A DNA stretch of 64,000 nucleotides from Hymenoscyphus infarciens (taxonomy: Eukaryota > Ascomycota > Leotiomycetes > Helotiales > Helotiaceae): positions 1 through 64,000 of the forward strand of contig LLCB01000043.1 in the NCBI GenBank assembly GCA_001414345.1, in the 5' to 3' direction. This document shows, piece by piece, positions 36,460 to 47,567 of this stretch; position 1 is the stretch's first letter; every line of letters starts with the position of its first letter. The notes beneath the pieces were generated by a model that saw nothing but the letters and a program-made list of their open reading frames with translations, did not search any database and was not told the origin of the DNA. A program made the position numbers and the translations under genes.

Positions 36460-38670
36460 GTCAAAATAACCTTACCTCATTCCCTCACACAAGATCCGCA
36501 GATTTTCGCCACCGCCTGAACCATTCTCTAGCGCACCAGTCGGGGCTTCACATTTTTGTGCGACTCCAACCAAACTCTGCTTCTGCAGCGCTTCAATATC
36601 AAACAAACATGACCCGCCCGCCGGGGCGGAGCCTCAAGCACCTCGCCTCGGCCCTCGACTCATCTTTCCTTCTTACTTTCCATGTTGTCCTCGCTTGACC
36701 TGTCGTCTGGTTTCATGTGTGCACTGCACTGCACTTTGCAACTTGTTGCTGCATTCGATGCTGCTGGCGCGAGTCTCGACCGTTCAAATCCGACTGGCTT
36801 TCTGAGGATGAAAGGCCTCTCACAACTCAAGCTTTGGCGAGAAAAGGCCGAAAAGGGCCCGCATCACGTCTCCCTATTTTGCACCTCTTTCTGCCGATCA
36901 CCATTCGCAAAGTTGGGTAACTGGGTTGAACCCTTGAAAATATTACCCGAATTCTGTGATGATGCTTCACCTTACGGCACTTGGTCCAGTCAAGTCTTAC
37001 GCAACAACTCACAGCTGGACATTCGAGTTTGCATATCAAAACTAGCTTGGTGGCTTACGTGGAGACTGGGAATGGGGTTCGGTTTGGGGTATGGGGGAGG
37101 GCACTGGAGTCTGAGTCTGTGTGCGGGAAGGGTTGTGACTGTACTGTCCCCTCATTCCGTGTTCCTTGTCACTCGTTCGTTGTCCCTCCCCTCTTCCCCC
37201 TCTGTCCCTCCAGGTCGCTCTCTGTGTGTTGCTGCTCATCTGACAACCAACGAGAACAAGCATATCTACAGGAACAGGCACAGCCCAGGCACAAACAACA
37301 CCTACCGAGAAACATGGGCATGGGAGGAAGGGTGCGAGTCTACGACACACCATATTAACTTTGCCGAGAGGTGGTGTTGTGATTAGAGATGGTGTGTGAG
37401 CTTGATATGTTCCTCCATACCCGGCAGACCTGCCACACTAGGGAAACCAAAACCTAGGAGTCTAGGTCATGGTAACCTCAGATCTGTGATTTCTGACTTC
37501 TTGGTAGCAAGTGCTTCCGGCGCCGAGGCAGGTGGAGGAAGCGTCGAGACAAGTGTCAATGAAATGATTCCGCCAACGATGCAAACATGACTCCATACAA
37601 AGTAGGTCGATTGAGATTGACCGGTAAACCTTCATACGGCAGTTCGACGGCGATATTGAGGACCCTCAAAGCGCAACAGGTCATCGAACTCAAAATAGAG
37701 CTGCGCTTCCCTTCGTCTTCCTCACAGACCAGTCAAGTTGATGGTTGAAATTGGAGTCGTAGTGCAATCAATGGCCTAAAGACTGGAACTCGGCCTCATT
37801 ATTGTTGTTGGGCAGGTGCTAGAGATCCACCCAAAAAGCTCAACACCCATTTATCCAGCAACCGGATTTTCTCCAGGTTGTCGCTTCTCCCAGACGAGAA
37901 GTATTTTGCCGGCTGCTCCTCAATATTCCCCTCTTTCCCAGAGACACCGGTACATGCTGTTGAACCACTGGGAAAGCAGGTGGTTACGGTGGTGTCGGCG
38001 GGCGCGCTGCGAAGGAGTCTCGAGGCGGTGTTTTGGAAGAAAAGGGCCGTCGGTGTCGTGTCTTTGTAAGGGTGTATCTTGAGAGAGGAGCGGTAGTCAG
38101 CGCGAACGGAGGAAAGGGGACTGATTGCCAGGCGTCTTCGGCGAGTTGTGAGTGCACTCGGGCCGTATAGATAAGTCGTAATCAGCAGAGAGCTGCGACA
38201 TCATTTGCCACCCTGTGTCAAAAAAAGACTAGAAGGAGGGAAATAGCTAGGTAGGCCATGTGCTGATTGCGGTGAAATTGCTGGCAGCGATAACAGTGTG
38301 TAGTGAGACTCCATAGGGCGACGGAGACTTGAGTGAGCTCTCACTGGATGGGAAAAGCGGCACTCGAATTTCTTAAGCTTTAGCTTTATCTTTAACTTGA
38401 CCAAGCTTCAGCCATATCCCGTCCCTTTCGCTAGTTTAGTTTGACGGAAATCGCAACAAAAGTCCGGAAGTTCTTCCGGAAGATCCAAAACAGGAGCCAC
38501 TTCCACCAGGAAATCTTACTTACTGTATCTCCGCAAAGTAAGCAACGTGCACTTGACCTTACAGAGATATTCGACATTGAGATCTTCAATGCTGCTTTTC
38601 CACCAGCGGGCAGACAACAGTCGTTCGGCTGCATTAGATCGCTCCCAAAGCTGCAAAGCTGCAACGCTGC

Positions 38671-38700
38671 GGCTTGACTAGGCTTGACTAGGCTTGACAG
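38671..38700. repeat. 10-bp direct repeat, three copies
   Basis: The unit GGCTTGACTA occurs three times; the last copy ends in CAG in place of CTA. Confidence 0.9.
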
Positions 38701-39176
38701 AGGCTTTCCCCACAACGAAATAGGGCCGAAACCAATCAGCAGCGGAGCCACGGCTTCACCACGGACGAACAAGAAGCCCCAGAAGCACCGACAGAGCCCT
38801 GGGCCCAACTGTCTCAGCACGACCACCAAACCAAACCAAACCACCACACCTCACCTCACCTCACTAACTACACTCCCTACACTTCCTACACTCGCACCAC
38901 AACCACCACACTCCTCCACCCGACAAACGCTCTCCGTTTCCTCCCTCCTCGAAAAACTGCCTCCCACGACCTCCCCCACGGAATAGCTTCATTCGAGAAT
39001 GAGAGCCACCACGTATACGTAGACTCGTCCATCGTCGCCAACATAGACGCTCCCCGGAAGCCATTGTCCGTCGCCAGCCAAAACGCCCCGTCCCAATCCG
39101 AACGTCTCCTGGGCTATCACAATCTTGAACACAGCCCAATATCCAGAAGTCACCAAGTCACACTCTTTTACCTCCC

Positions 39177-39208
39177 ACTCGCACTCGCACTCGCACTTGC
39201 ACTTACCT
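39177..39208. repeat. Degenerate CACTCG hexamer repeat
   Basis: About five units of CACTCG, the last ones reading CACTTG, in the leader region of the F-box gene. Confidence 0.8.
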
Positions 39209-39497
39209 GCACACCCTCACTGCCGCTTCAATCCTCGCATTCAAAGACACCATCGTCACTTGGGTTGGCTGCCGGTGCCCTCGAAACCTCACGACCGACC
39301 ACCTCCCTCCCTCGAGGGCCACCATGTATGCGTGAGCATTGATTGTGCGACCACGACGACAAGATAGAGTGCCACTCGCGCAGACCAACGGCCTTCCAGC
39401 GGTGGAGTGTGTCGTTCCTCGACATTGATATGCTGGATGCCCCTCGACCTTCCTGCAGTCTGCGACCGAATGGCATAAGGGCCAAGTGCAAAACACC

Positions 39498-41223
39498 ATG
39501 GACCCTCTACACATTACTGAGTTCGCCTCGGAGCGATACTTCAGTAAATTAAGGCAATTGAACGAGCCTCTCGATGCTTCATCGTCCTCTGTCCCCCCCG
39601 CGACGCCAGAGATTCCCCCGGAAATAGCACAACAATCCACATTTACCCTACCCTTGGGGAGACAACGAAGTGCCGACAACGAACATGCCGCTCTCGTTTT
39701 CCGACCGAGTGAACAAAAGAAACGATCGCTTGGGCATGATCTCACAGGGTTAAGAACGTCAAGGCGTCCTAGTTTTACTGGTGGATTTGGAGCATTGCGA
39801 TCCAAGGTTACGGTCACTCATAAACCTACGACTATTACCGAACACCATGATGAAATTCGGGCGCAAGATCCCAACGCCCCAATCAGGTATGTGTAGACCG
39901 GATTCATATTTGTGACAAACATGCTGACCGTATCTCAGTATAACTCTGAGCGCTCTCTTTCTGTCTCTCCCTACCGAACTTCAAGCCCAGATCATTGCAC
40001 CTCTTCCTATACATACCATTCTCGACCTTCGTTTGGTGTCCAAGACTTTTCATACCTTGGTCACCCTTAATGAATCTTCAATTGCACGCTATCACATTTC
40101 TAATACTCTTCCTCAGTACACTTTACGCTTGTACCCAGTACCCGAACCACAACTTATTAACCTTCATTACCTTTGTGGTATATGGCATCGACTACACGTA
40201 GCATCAAAACTTTCGACCATGATTTCTATGCAAGCGAGGAAAGAAATCTTTCTGAAAAATACCGAAGCTCAACGCCTTGAGTTTGAACCAATGTATCGAC
40301 GGATGTGCCAAAGATTGCTGCCTCTTGTCTTTACGCTTTTCCATTTCTTTGAGACGTATCGAGAGCTTCACATACGGCACCTGAGTTATGGTGGTATTCC
40401 ATTACGGCTACTTCCTTATACTTTGAATCCCATTGAGAGCCAAGTCATGTCGATCTATGATGACCAAACATTGCTTCAGGTTCATCAAGTATTTCCTCTG
40501 GTTGTATCGTCATTCTCGCGGAGATTGCGGCCACCTTCTTATGTCGGAACTCTTGAAAAGACCCTGAAAGGTTACCTTAAGGATCGACCAGCGGATGAGG
40601 TTTACTCGGCAATCATCTCAATTGGAGGACTACGTCAAGCTCAGAGGTTTTGGGAAACTAAAGGGTACAACAAACGACGAGAAGCTGTGGATATTTGGCA
40701 TGGTTTTGTCACCAAACTTCCCGTCGAACCAACTACGCCCGCACCCAAGCAGACGAAGATGTCTCGATTGGCGACATTTGGGAGGAAGAAGTCGGCGCCG
40801 GTTGTTGAAAAGTCGGCATCCGATAAAACGAGTGGTCACGAGGCAGAAGTTTGCAAGGAGTGGTTTTGTGTGAAGCCATCTTGTCTGGCTGCTCGAAGGC
40901 GACATTCAACCGACAACCTCGTATTCCACAGCAGTCTTGCCAATGGGCCACCAATGAGTCCGCTAACCCGAAACCAACTCGCCCACTTCATCCCCGACCA
41001 ACCACATCTGAAAGATATATGGATGCTCACTGCAGAGGCCTTGATACTGGAGCGACAAATTGTTTCACGGCCTCAAGATATCAAACGAAACACTCAAGTC
41101 TTATTAGATTTGATTCGTGATTATGGAAATGATGGAGTGGAGGAATTCACACCTTCGCGTCCAAGGGAAATTAATACGGAACCACAGGAAGGCATGGGAG
41201 GCCCAGGGGGAGTATCCGACTAG
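39498..41223 (+). CDS. F-box protein
   Basis: Probable substrate receptor of an SCF-type ubiquitin ligase. Exon 1 is 39498-39886 and exon 2 is 39939-41223 (52-nt intron with CTGAC branch), 557 residues. The start codon lies in a good context (ACACCATGG). The first 130 residues are Ser/Pro-rich with a basic tract near 100. Across the splice lies an F-box: LPTELQAQIIAPLPIHTILDLRLVSKTF (about 141-168). The remainder is alpha-helical, with no leucine-rich or WD repeats visible, and has a Cys-containing segment (EWFCVKPSCLAARR) near 455. The target is unknown. Confidence 0.8.
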
Positions 41224-42560
41224 CGTGCATGCTTGCAGCATTTTAACCGGCGTTTATATGAGCGGGATCGAATCTTTTTTCTGTTTGAAATTCATCAGTT
41301 TTTCAGATTAATCATCTACCACACCATTTGTACGAAGGATCGACATTTTTTTTATTTATCATATCGAGAATAAATCTCGGGGATACACAAGGGGGGCGTT
41401 TTTGGGATGGGGCTTTTACTTTTAAGGGGTTGGAACAACATGCATTTCCACCGGATTTTTTCGTCGGGCGGGCGGGGGGGAGGCTTTTTATATCGCTATG
41501 CCTTTTTTTCTCGCACGCATATATATAGACCATCTCTTTTGTTCTTTTTTTTTCTTCCGCGAAATATTTACCTTTTTATACGGATTGGAGTTTATATGGG
41601 TCGGAAGGGAAGGGGGTTTAGGTAGCATTTTAGGATGTGGTCTTTTGGTTTTGGCTGTTCGATGGCAAAAAAGGAGTCATCTCTCATCGATGATGGTTTT
41701 TAAATATCGGATGGAGAGAGTTTTGGAGGTTGAAAATATAAGATATTTACTTCATGATGCAATCCTTTGTTTTTCCCGTGTTCACGTGTATGTATGTACA
41801 TTGTTGAGTCACAAAAAGAATCCCAAAGATAGGGTTCGTGCCAAATATCTCGAATCGCCGATTGAAGATGGTGGATCGACGATTTCCCCTTTGTTTACTC
41901 CGGACTTTTTCCCTGGTGGGCAGATGTTCAGAACCAAGCTTCTGGATAGATGCAAGGGATGTTTCGGAAGTTTTGGATCACATGGCCGAGCCGTGGCCCG
42001 TGAGTGGTGTCTTACGGAGCTCTCTCCGTCCCAGCCTCCACCCTCCACATTCCAAGGTATGTCCTCATGAGCGGCACGAGGAAGTCACGAGGAATTGTGA
42101 AAGAGTACTCCCGTGGAATGTGTACTTGCAGAAGAAGATTAAAGTAACAGTTGGCTTCGGTTTGCAGTGGTGGGGGGGCGGAGGACGAGAAGAGTTGGGG
42201 AGAACAATCCCTTCCCTTGTCACTTTTTACACGAATTTCCGAAGGTGCTTGGAATATATACATACTAGTTAGTACATACCAAGAATGCCATTTCTGGCGT
42301 GTGAAGTAAAGGCGTTCAAATCATTCCGTATTCTATAAGCTACTCCAAAAAAACAAATGAAAAAAAAAAAAAAGACGTGTTTATTAATCTTCTGAATTCT
42401 GTGATGGCTCCTACATCTAACTTAACTTTAGACGGATCGAGCAGACGGTTGGTTTGGAGCAGACGGTTGATTTCAAGCAGACTGTTCACTGTTGTTTTGG
42501 AATGGCGTTGGCGAAATGGAGTTCGTTTTACTTTCTTGGTTTCTTATTTTTATTCTGCTA
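41224..42560. other. 3' flank of the F-box gene
   Basis: T-rich and G-rich DNA. A 190-codon plus-strand frame (41498-42070) resembles nothing and looks like chance. An 18-bp unit starting GCAGACGGTTG is repeated about three times at 42441-42494. Confidence 0.5.
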
Positions 42561-43330
42561 ACTTGTCTATTTATTCTACATAGTACTCTAAGTTTTTGTT
42601 TTAAAGATCTGTAATCTATTTATCGAAGACCTTTTTCCTTCTCTGCTCTTAAAGTCTCTAACTAAGACAGACCCGAGCACTGAAATTCTCGATAGAATCT
42701 CGGGGGGTATTCGATGATAATTCTATTATATTAAGTAAGCCGATATTATATCAGATTTCTAAGAATAACTTAAAAAATAATAATATAACGTTTATTAGCG
42801 GAAAATGTTTAAACTAGAGGGGACTAGTTCTTCTAGCTACGAGCTAGTAGATTACCTAGTCTCTAAATATAAAATAATATAATTCATTATATAGTAAATT
42901 TCTACTAAATTAAGTTTGCTATTAGAGCTTATTAAAATAGTAAATATAAGTTAAAGGATTAGTACTATAAAGTGCTTATATTAGAAACCTAATATTTATT
43001 AATAATTATTACTTTTTTGACGATGATAATCGTATTAGATAGAAGTGATCTAATAATAATCAACGATATATAGTATAAAATTTATAATAAATATCGTATT
43101 AGTGCCTAGGTCTAAACTAAGATAGTAAAGCTACGGGGATAAACTCTACACTATATACGAGTTACAGAGTATACTTCTATATCGTAATATATTATAAAGA
43201 AAAGCTAATCTACTTTTCGTGTAGCTAGATAAAGAGTAGTTGATTGAAGATTAACGGTTAATACAAGGTTGATTATTATCTTAGTAGAATTAGATAGCAT
43301 AATACTATATATATAATAATTTATTATGAA
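42561..43330. mobile_element. AT-rich RIP-type relic, unidentified
   Basis: About 770 bp with the same TpA-rich, CpA-poor texture as the copia element, against ordinary flanks. No clear terminal repeats and no readable transposon motif. Likely a fragment of a decayed transposon. Confidence 0.5.
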
Positions 43331-44140
43331 AAACATGTAACTTTACTGAAAGAGTCAAGGCTAGGCAGGCATTCAATGAACTCTTGATTACCGGGTCACT
43401 CTTTTTTTGATACACCTATCACCTATGATCAAAGACCACCCCGATACACTAGCGCCCAAGTCTGCCTTGGCCTGACACACGACCAGGGCTCTCCTTCCTT
43501 TTGGTTGGTGAGCCAAATCCCGCCCGGCCTTAACTTGACATCCTGCTCGACGTCTCAACTACTCCCTTCCACTCTCACGACAACCACACAAGTCGACCTT
43601 GATCAAGCAGGAGAAAACCACTATCCCACCCACCTACCCACTCACTCACTCACTTACTCCCCCGTCCTCCCAAATTGATTGAAGCCCCAAGATAGATCAC
43701 TAACCAACCGGGAAAGGTAGGAATAACAAGTAAGCAAGCATTGATTGATAGCTATTCTATCAGCAACAACAAAAAAAGAGGGATATATACACATCATCTA
43801 CCCAAACCATTCCTTCCCTTCCCTCCTCTCCCCTCCCCTTCCCTGCCCTACCCTCTTCGTACCAAAAAACAAAACAAAAATTGAATTTCGCAATGCACAA
43901 CACCACCTCCCCACCCCCTCCCAAAAGCTCAAGCAAAGAACAAAGGAAAACACAAACGCCTAGTAAATGCCAAAGGCAAAACGCCGCCCCAATTCTACTA
44001 ATTCCCCTCCAAAATAACACGGAAGAAATTGCTAAAAGTAAGCTCTATACCTAAGCGATATACAGAGAGCATATATAATCAAACCAGACTAAGGGAAGAG
44101 GACTTATACAATCATGTAATAAGAGAAAAAAATGAACATT
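43331..44140. other. Intergenic DNA at the 3' end of the peptidase gene
   Basis: C-rich and AC-rich DNA with a run of CACT repeats near 43636-43660. No gene seen. Confidence 0.5.
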
Positions 44141-46870
44141 TCAATTACCAACCAACTTCCTACTAGCACGTTTAATAATATCCGCTGCCTTCACAACCTG
44201 CTTTTGCGCCAATGCCCAATCCCTCGCTCCAATGGCGTCACGGATAGCCGGGAAATAAGCTTCATCGTATCCGGACCAGAGTTGTGGTCCGAAGACGACG
44301 TGTTTGAATTGGGTGCGATTCGGGATCTGTAATCATTTTCATCAGTATGAAAGCGTGTGAGGGGAGTATAGAGGGAAACTTACACCGCCCCCTTCTTCAA
44401 GATCCAAGAGGTGAGTTTCGAAATTCGCCATCCTGGTGTTGTGACTCTGTCTATGTGCCGCCAAGATGGCGCTTTCGAAGCCTCCACCTCCCAGAACGAT
44501 GGAATCCCATTCATCCTCCCATTTCTCGAACAATCGTGCATCATTTGCGAATTGAAGAACTGCTTCGCGAAGAGGCTCAATCGACCAAGGATTGCCCTTT
44601 GAGTTCGCACCTTTGTCCCCTACAAAGATCTCCAGGTCTTGTGTCCACGCAATCAAAGAAGCTGAGTAGGCCGAGATATCAAAAGGCATGACAAGTCTAT
44701 CAGAGTATTCGAGAATAAGGAGTGCCCAAACTTGAGCCAGCGTCTGGTGGTATTGGAATCCCGGATCACCAACAGAAGCCATCCACTCGAAATTGTCAAA
44801 AGCAGAGTGATAAGGAAATCCTGGACCATCAAAACCAAAGTCGAGACTGGAGGTGCCAGCCATATCTTGAAATGCCACATAATCACTGCCAGCACCTAGC
44901 CCCTCAAGTTTCGCTTGTCGTTGGTCCCATAACTCTCGCAAGGTAGCATTTTTGGAAGGATCCGTGACTCGGCTGAGGACCCTCAACAGGGATTTGTTGA
45001 AAACCGGACTTCCTGCCGCGTGGAAATCTGTGCCACCCACACCAACATCGACGTTCAGATACACGAATCCGTCTTGTCGTAATCTATCCATATCACTCTC
45101 GACGTATTCCGTGGATCCAATGAGATTGTACTCTTCACCATCCCACGAAGCGAATTCAATAGTGCGAAGAGGTCTCCATCCCTTTTGAACGAGATCTCCA
45201 AATATACTGACAACCTCGAGCATAACAGCAGTTCCAGATCCAGGATCTGTAGCCCCATAAGCCCAAGAATCGCGGTGATTGCCAATGATAATGGATTTCT
45301 CCTTTTGCTCCACACCAGTGATCTTGCCCATGACGTTCCAAATTGGCTGCTCCTCCACTTCATCTTGGTCGTTTACAAGATGGACCACAGGCGACGATAG
45401 ATTTCCAACCCAGTATTCGACACCAGGAACGCCGCCTAACCACTCATCTGGAGCAGCTTGCCCAACTCCCTTTATAGCTTGGAGGAGAAATTTAGCATCC
45501 CCCCAAGAAAGCGGGATACTTGGAATATTGACAAGTCCAGGATTATTTTCTTTCGATACTCTCTTGGCTCCCTTCAAACTGGCCCATCCAGGTGTAAGAA
45601 CATCTCCCACAACCCAGCTCATTAGACTGACCGCACCTCTTTGCACACCATATTCTGGCATAAATCTCCCTTGTGGAGCTACCTCTCCCTTCACGAATCC
45701 ATCATCAGCCGGATCACTGTATATTATACACCCCACAAATCCAACATCTTCCGCTGCTTTGATTTTCAGGGCCCGGTCTCCCTGACTTCCATAGTACCGT
45801 ACCAACGCAATGGCGCCCCTGGTATCAATCCCGCTATCGTACAATCGTTTATAATCTTCTCTCGACCCGTAGTTTGCGTATATGATCGGCCCCTTCACAT
45901 CGCCACTTTTCGAATGTCCGTGGAAGACTGGTGTTTGTTGTCTTGGAGGGTCCGTGTATATGGGATCCTCATCGATCTTCGCTGACCATGATACAGCCCC
46001 ATCTGCCCCTAATATCTCGACCTTCCTCCCTCCCGCTTTGGGGAAATTCAAGTATACCCCAAATTGGTCTTTCCTCACTTCCTCCAGGCCAGCATGCAAG
46101 AAAGCTTCTTCCACGTACTGTGCGAGCACATAATCACCCTCCGTCCCAGCCAAATGATCATTCTCCGTAATGACCCTCAAATGCTCCTCTATCCTCCCAG
46201 CATCCGCAACATTTTGAACGTGTATCCTCACACTCTCCGGATCAAACATCTGCCCCGCCATCCTTTGCGCCGCACTCGTAAATATATCACTGACAAACAG
46301 CAAATACACAACCGCCACAACCAGCAGCAGAGCAAACATCCTCCCCAAGATAATGCAGAAATTTGCATCAATAGTCGGCCAACCTATCCTGCCCCTCACC
46401 CCCTCGGGGACATGTAAATTGATCTTCCACTTCCATCGAAAGGGTAAATGTAGCGATTGCGAAAGACTCGAGATCCGCTTTCCCCAAGCTGATTGAGGAG
46501 AATTCCTTGGCTCATCCTCGATATCCAGCTCATCCATTTCCCTCCTAACTCTCGCCTCCTCATCATCACTGTCGCTTTCCCGAGGTTCCGCATCTTGATT
46601 GAGAAATGTGCCATGCTGTTCATCCAGACTCTCGCGGTAATCCTCGACTGAAGGGGGAGGCCGGTATCCTTGACGCCGTGTAGGCACGGGTATGCGACCA
46701 TCATCACCCACACTCAGTAGTCCCTCTCTTTCTGCCGGGACCGCAGCTTCATTCGCTTCATTGTTGGACGCGGAATTGGGAGTCGATGTCCGCGAGGAGG
46801 AACCGATGGCCTCTTCGTATGTAGGAATTGGAAGGGCTTCGTATTTATATGGTTTCTCGTCGGACGGCAT
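44141..46870 (-). CDS. M28 membrane peptidase of the glutamate carboxypeptidase II / Tre2-Vps70 type
   Basis: A type II membrane protein with an acidic, Ser-rich cytosolic tail (1-170), one membrane segment (about 171-193) and a large lumenal or extracellular part. Exon 1 is 46870-44384 and exon 2 is 44326-44141 (57-nt intron, GTAAGT donor), 890 residues. A PA domain lies about 320-470. The M28 zinc site is intact: GNHRDSW (His532), GATDPGSG (Asp542), SWDGEEYN (Glu579/580), LNVDVG (Asp607) and FPYHSAFD (His688). A transferrin-receptor-type dimerisation domain follows; its end (FKHVVFGPQLWSGYDE) lies in exon 2. Yeast relatives Tre1/Tre2 act in metal-transporter sorting and Vps70 in vacuolar sorting. 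IPTYEEA near residue 15 resembles a Rsp5-binding PY motif, though the first Pro is missing. It may still be an active peptidase. Confidence 0.92.
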
Positions 46871-47567
46871 AGTGAAGGAGGGGAACGGCTAGGTGGCCCT
46901 CGATGCTCAACGGGCGGGGGATTTAAGGATAGTAAGGAATTGGGCGGAATTTACTCGTCAGACCCGCTGTATCGAGAGTCGCATGTTGCGATAAATGAGT
47001 GGTGGTTTACGTGTTGTATTTGGTTTACTCCTGAAGCTGGATGCTCGTTCTCGGCGATGAGATGCACTTGGTGTCTCGGCTGAGGCTTGGGGCTACTAGT
47101 AGATTGTAGATAAAACACCAACGGATATGCAGGGAAAGACGTTCAAGAACTTTGAATAAAGGAAAGAGTTAATTGATTGGCTACTGGGCAAAAGTTCAAT
47201 GACTAGATTGGAAGCACTTCACTAAAGTGAACATAGAGTAGATCAATTAATTGGTCATTGAGATCCAAGGGTCCTTGTACTCGCACTAACTCCGAGATCA
47301 CCTGATCACATTGTTTATTTATACCTAGGTAGGTGGAATCGATCTTCTCAATTACAGATAGTGTTCTATCAGGCTATCTCCCAATCGTCCACACCTCTTG
47401 AACCTGGTCCGTCCTGAATTGTTCCACTCGTATGCTGCTGGGTATATACAGTCCCAGCTTAGCTTCGTGAAACCACCCTCCTACGTCCTCCAAAATCTTA
47501 CATTGAACCAGGACCTGGATTCCTGACCTCCCACAATGATTGATTGGGTTACCATTCTCCATTTGCC
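46871..47567. other. Intergenic DNA between two minus-strand genes
   Basis: Holds the peptidase promoter and the Vps35 3' end. No gene is visible. Confidence 0.55.

Larger units (their letters stand above)
35883..39497. other. Long upstream region of two divergent genes
   Basis: 3.6 kb lie between the Vps37 and F-box start codons. A plus-strand frame at 36682-37386 (234 codons) has no known similarity. A CT/AC-rich leader precedes the F-box gene (38800-39200). Three simple repeats lie here. Confidence 0.5.

Noticed and set aside
36682..37386. 234-codon plus-strand frame
   Set aside because: No similarity, no signal or domain, unusual residue mix, and it overlaps several other chance frames in a GC-balanced upstream region.
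41498..42070. 190-codon plus-strand frame after the F-box gene
   Set aside because: Phe-rich start from T-tracts and no family features; most likely 3' untranslated and intergenic DNA.
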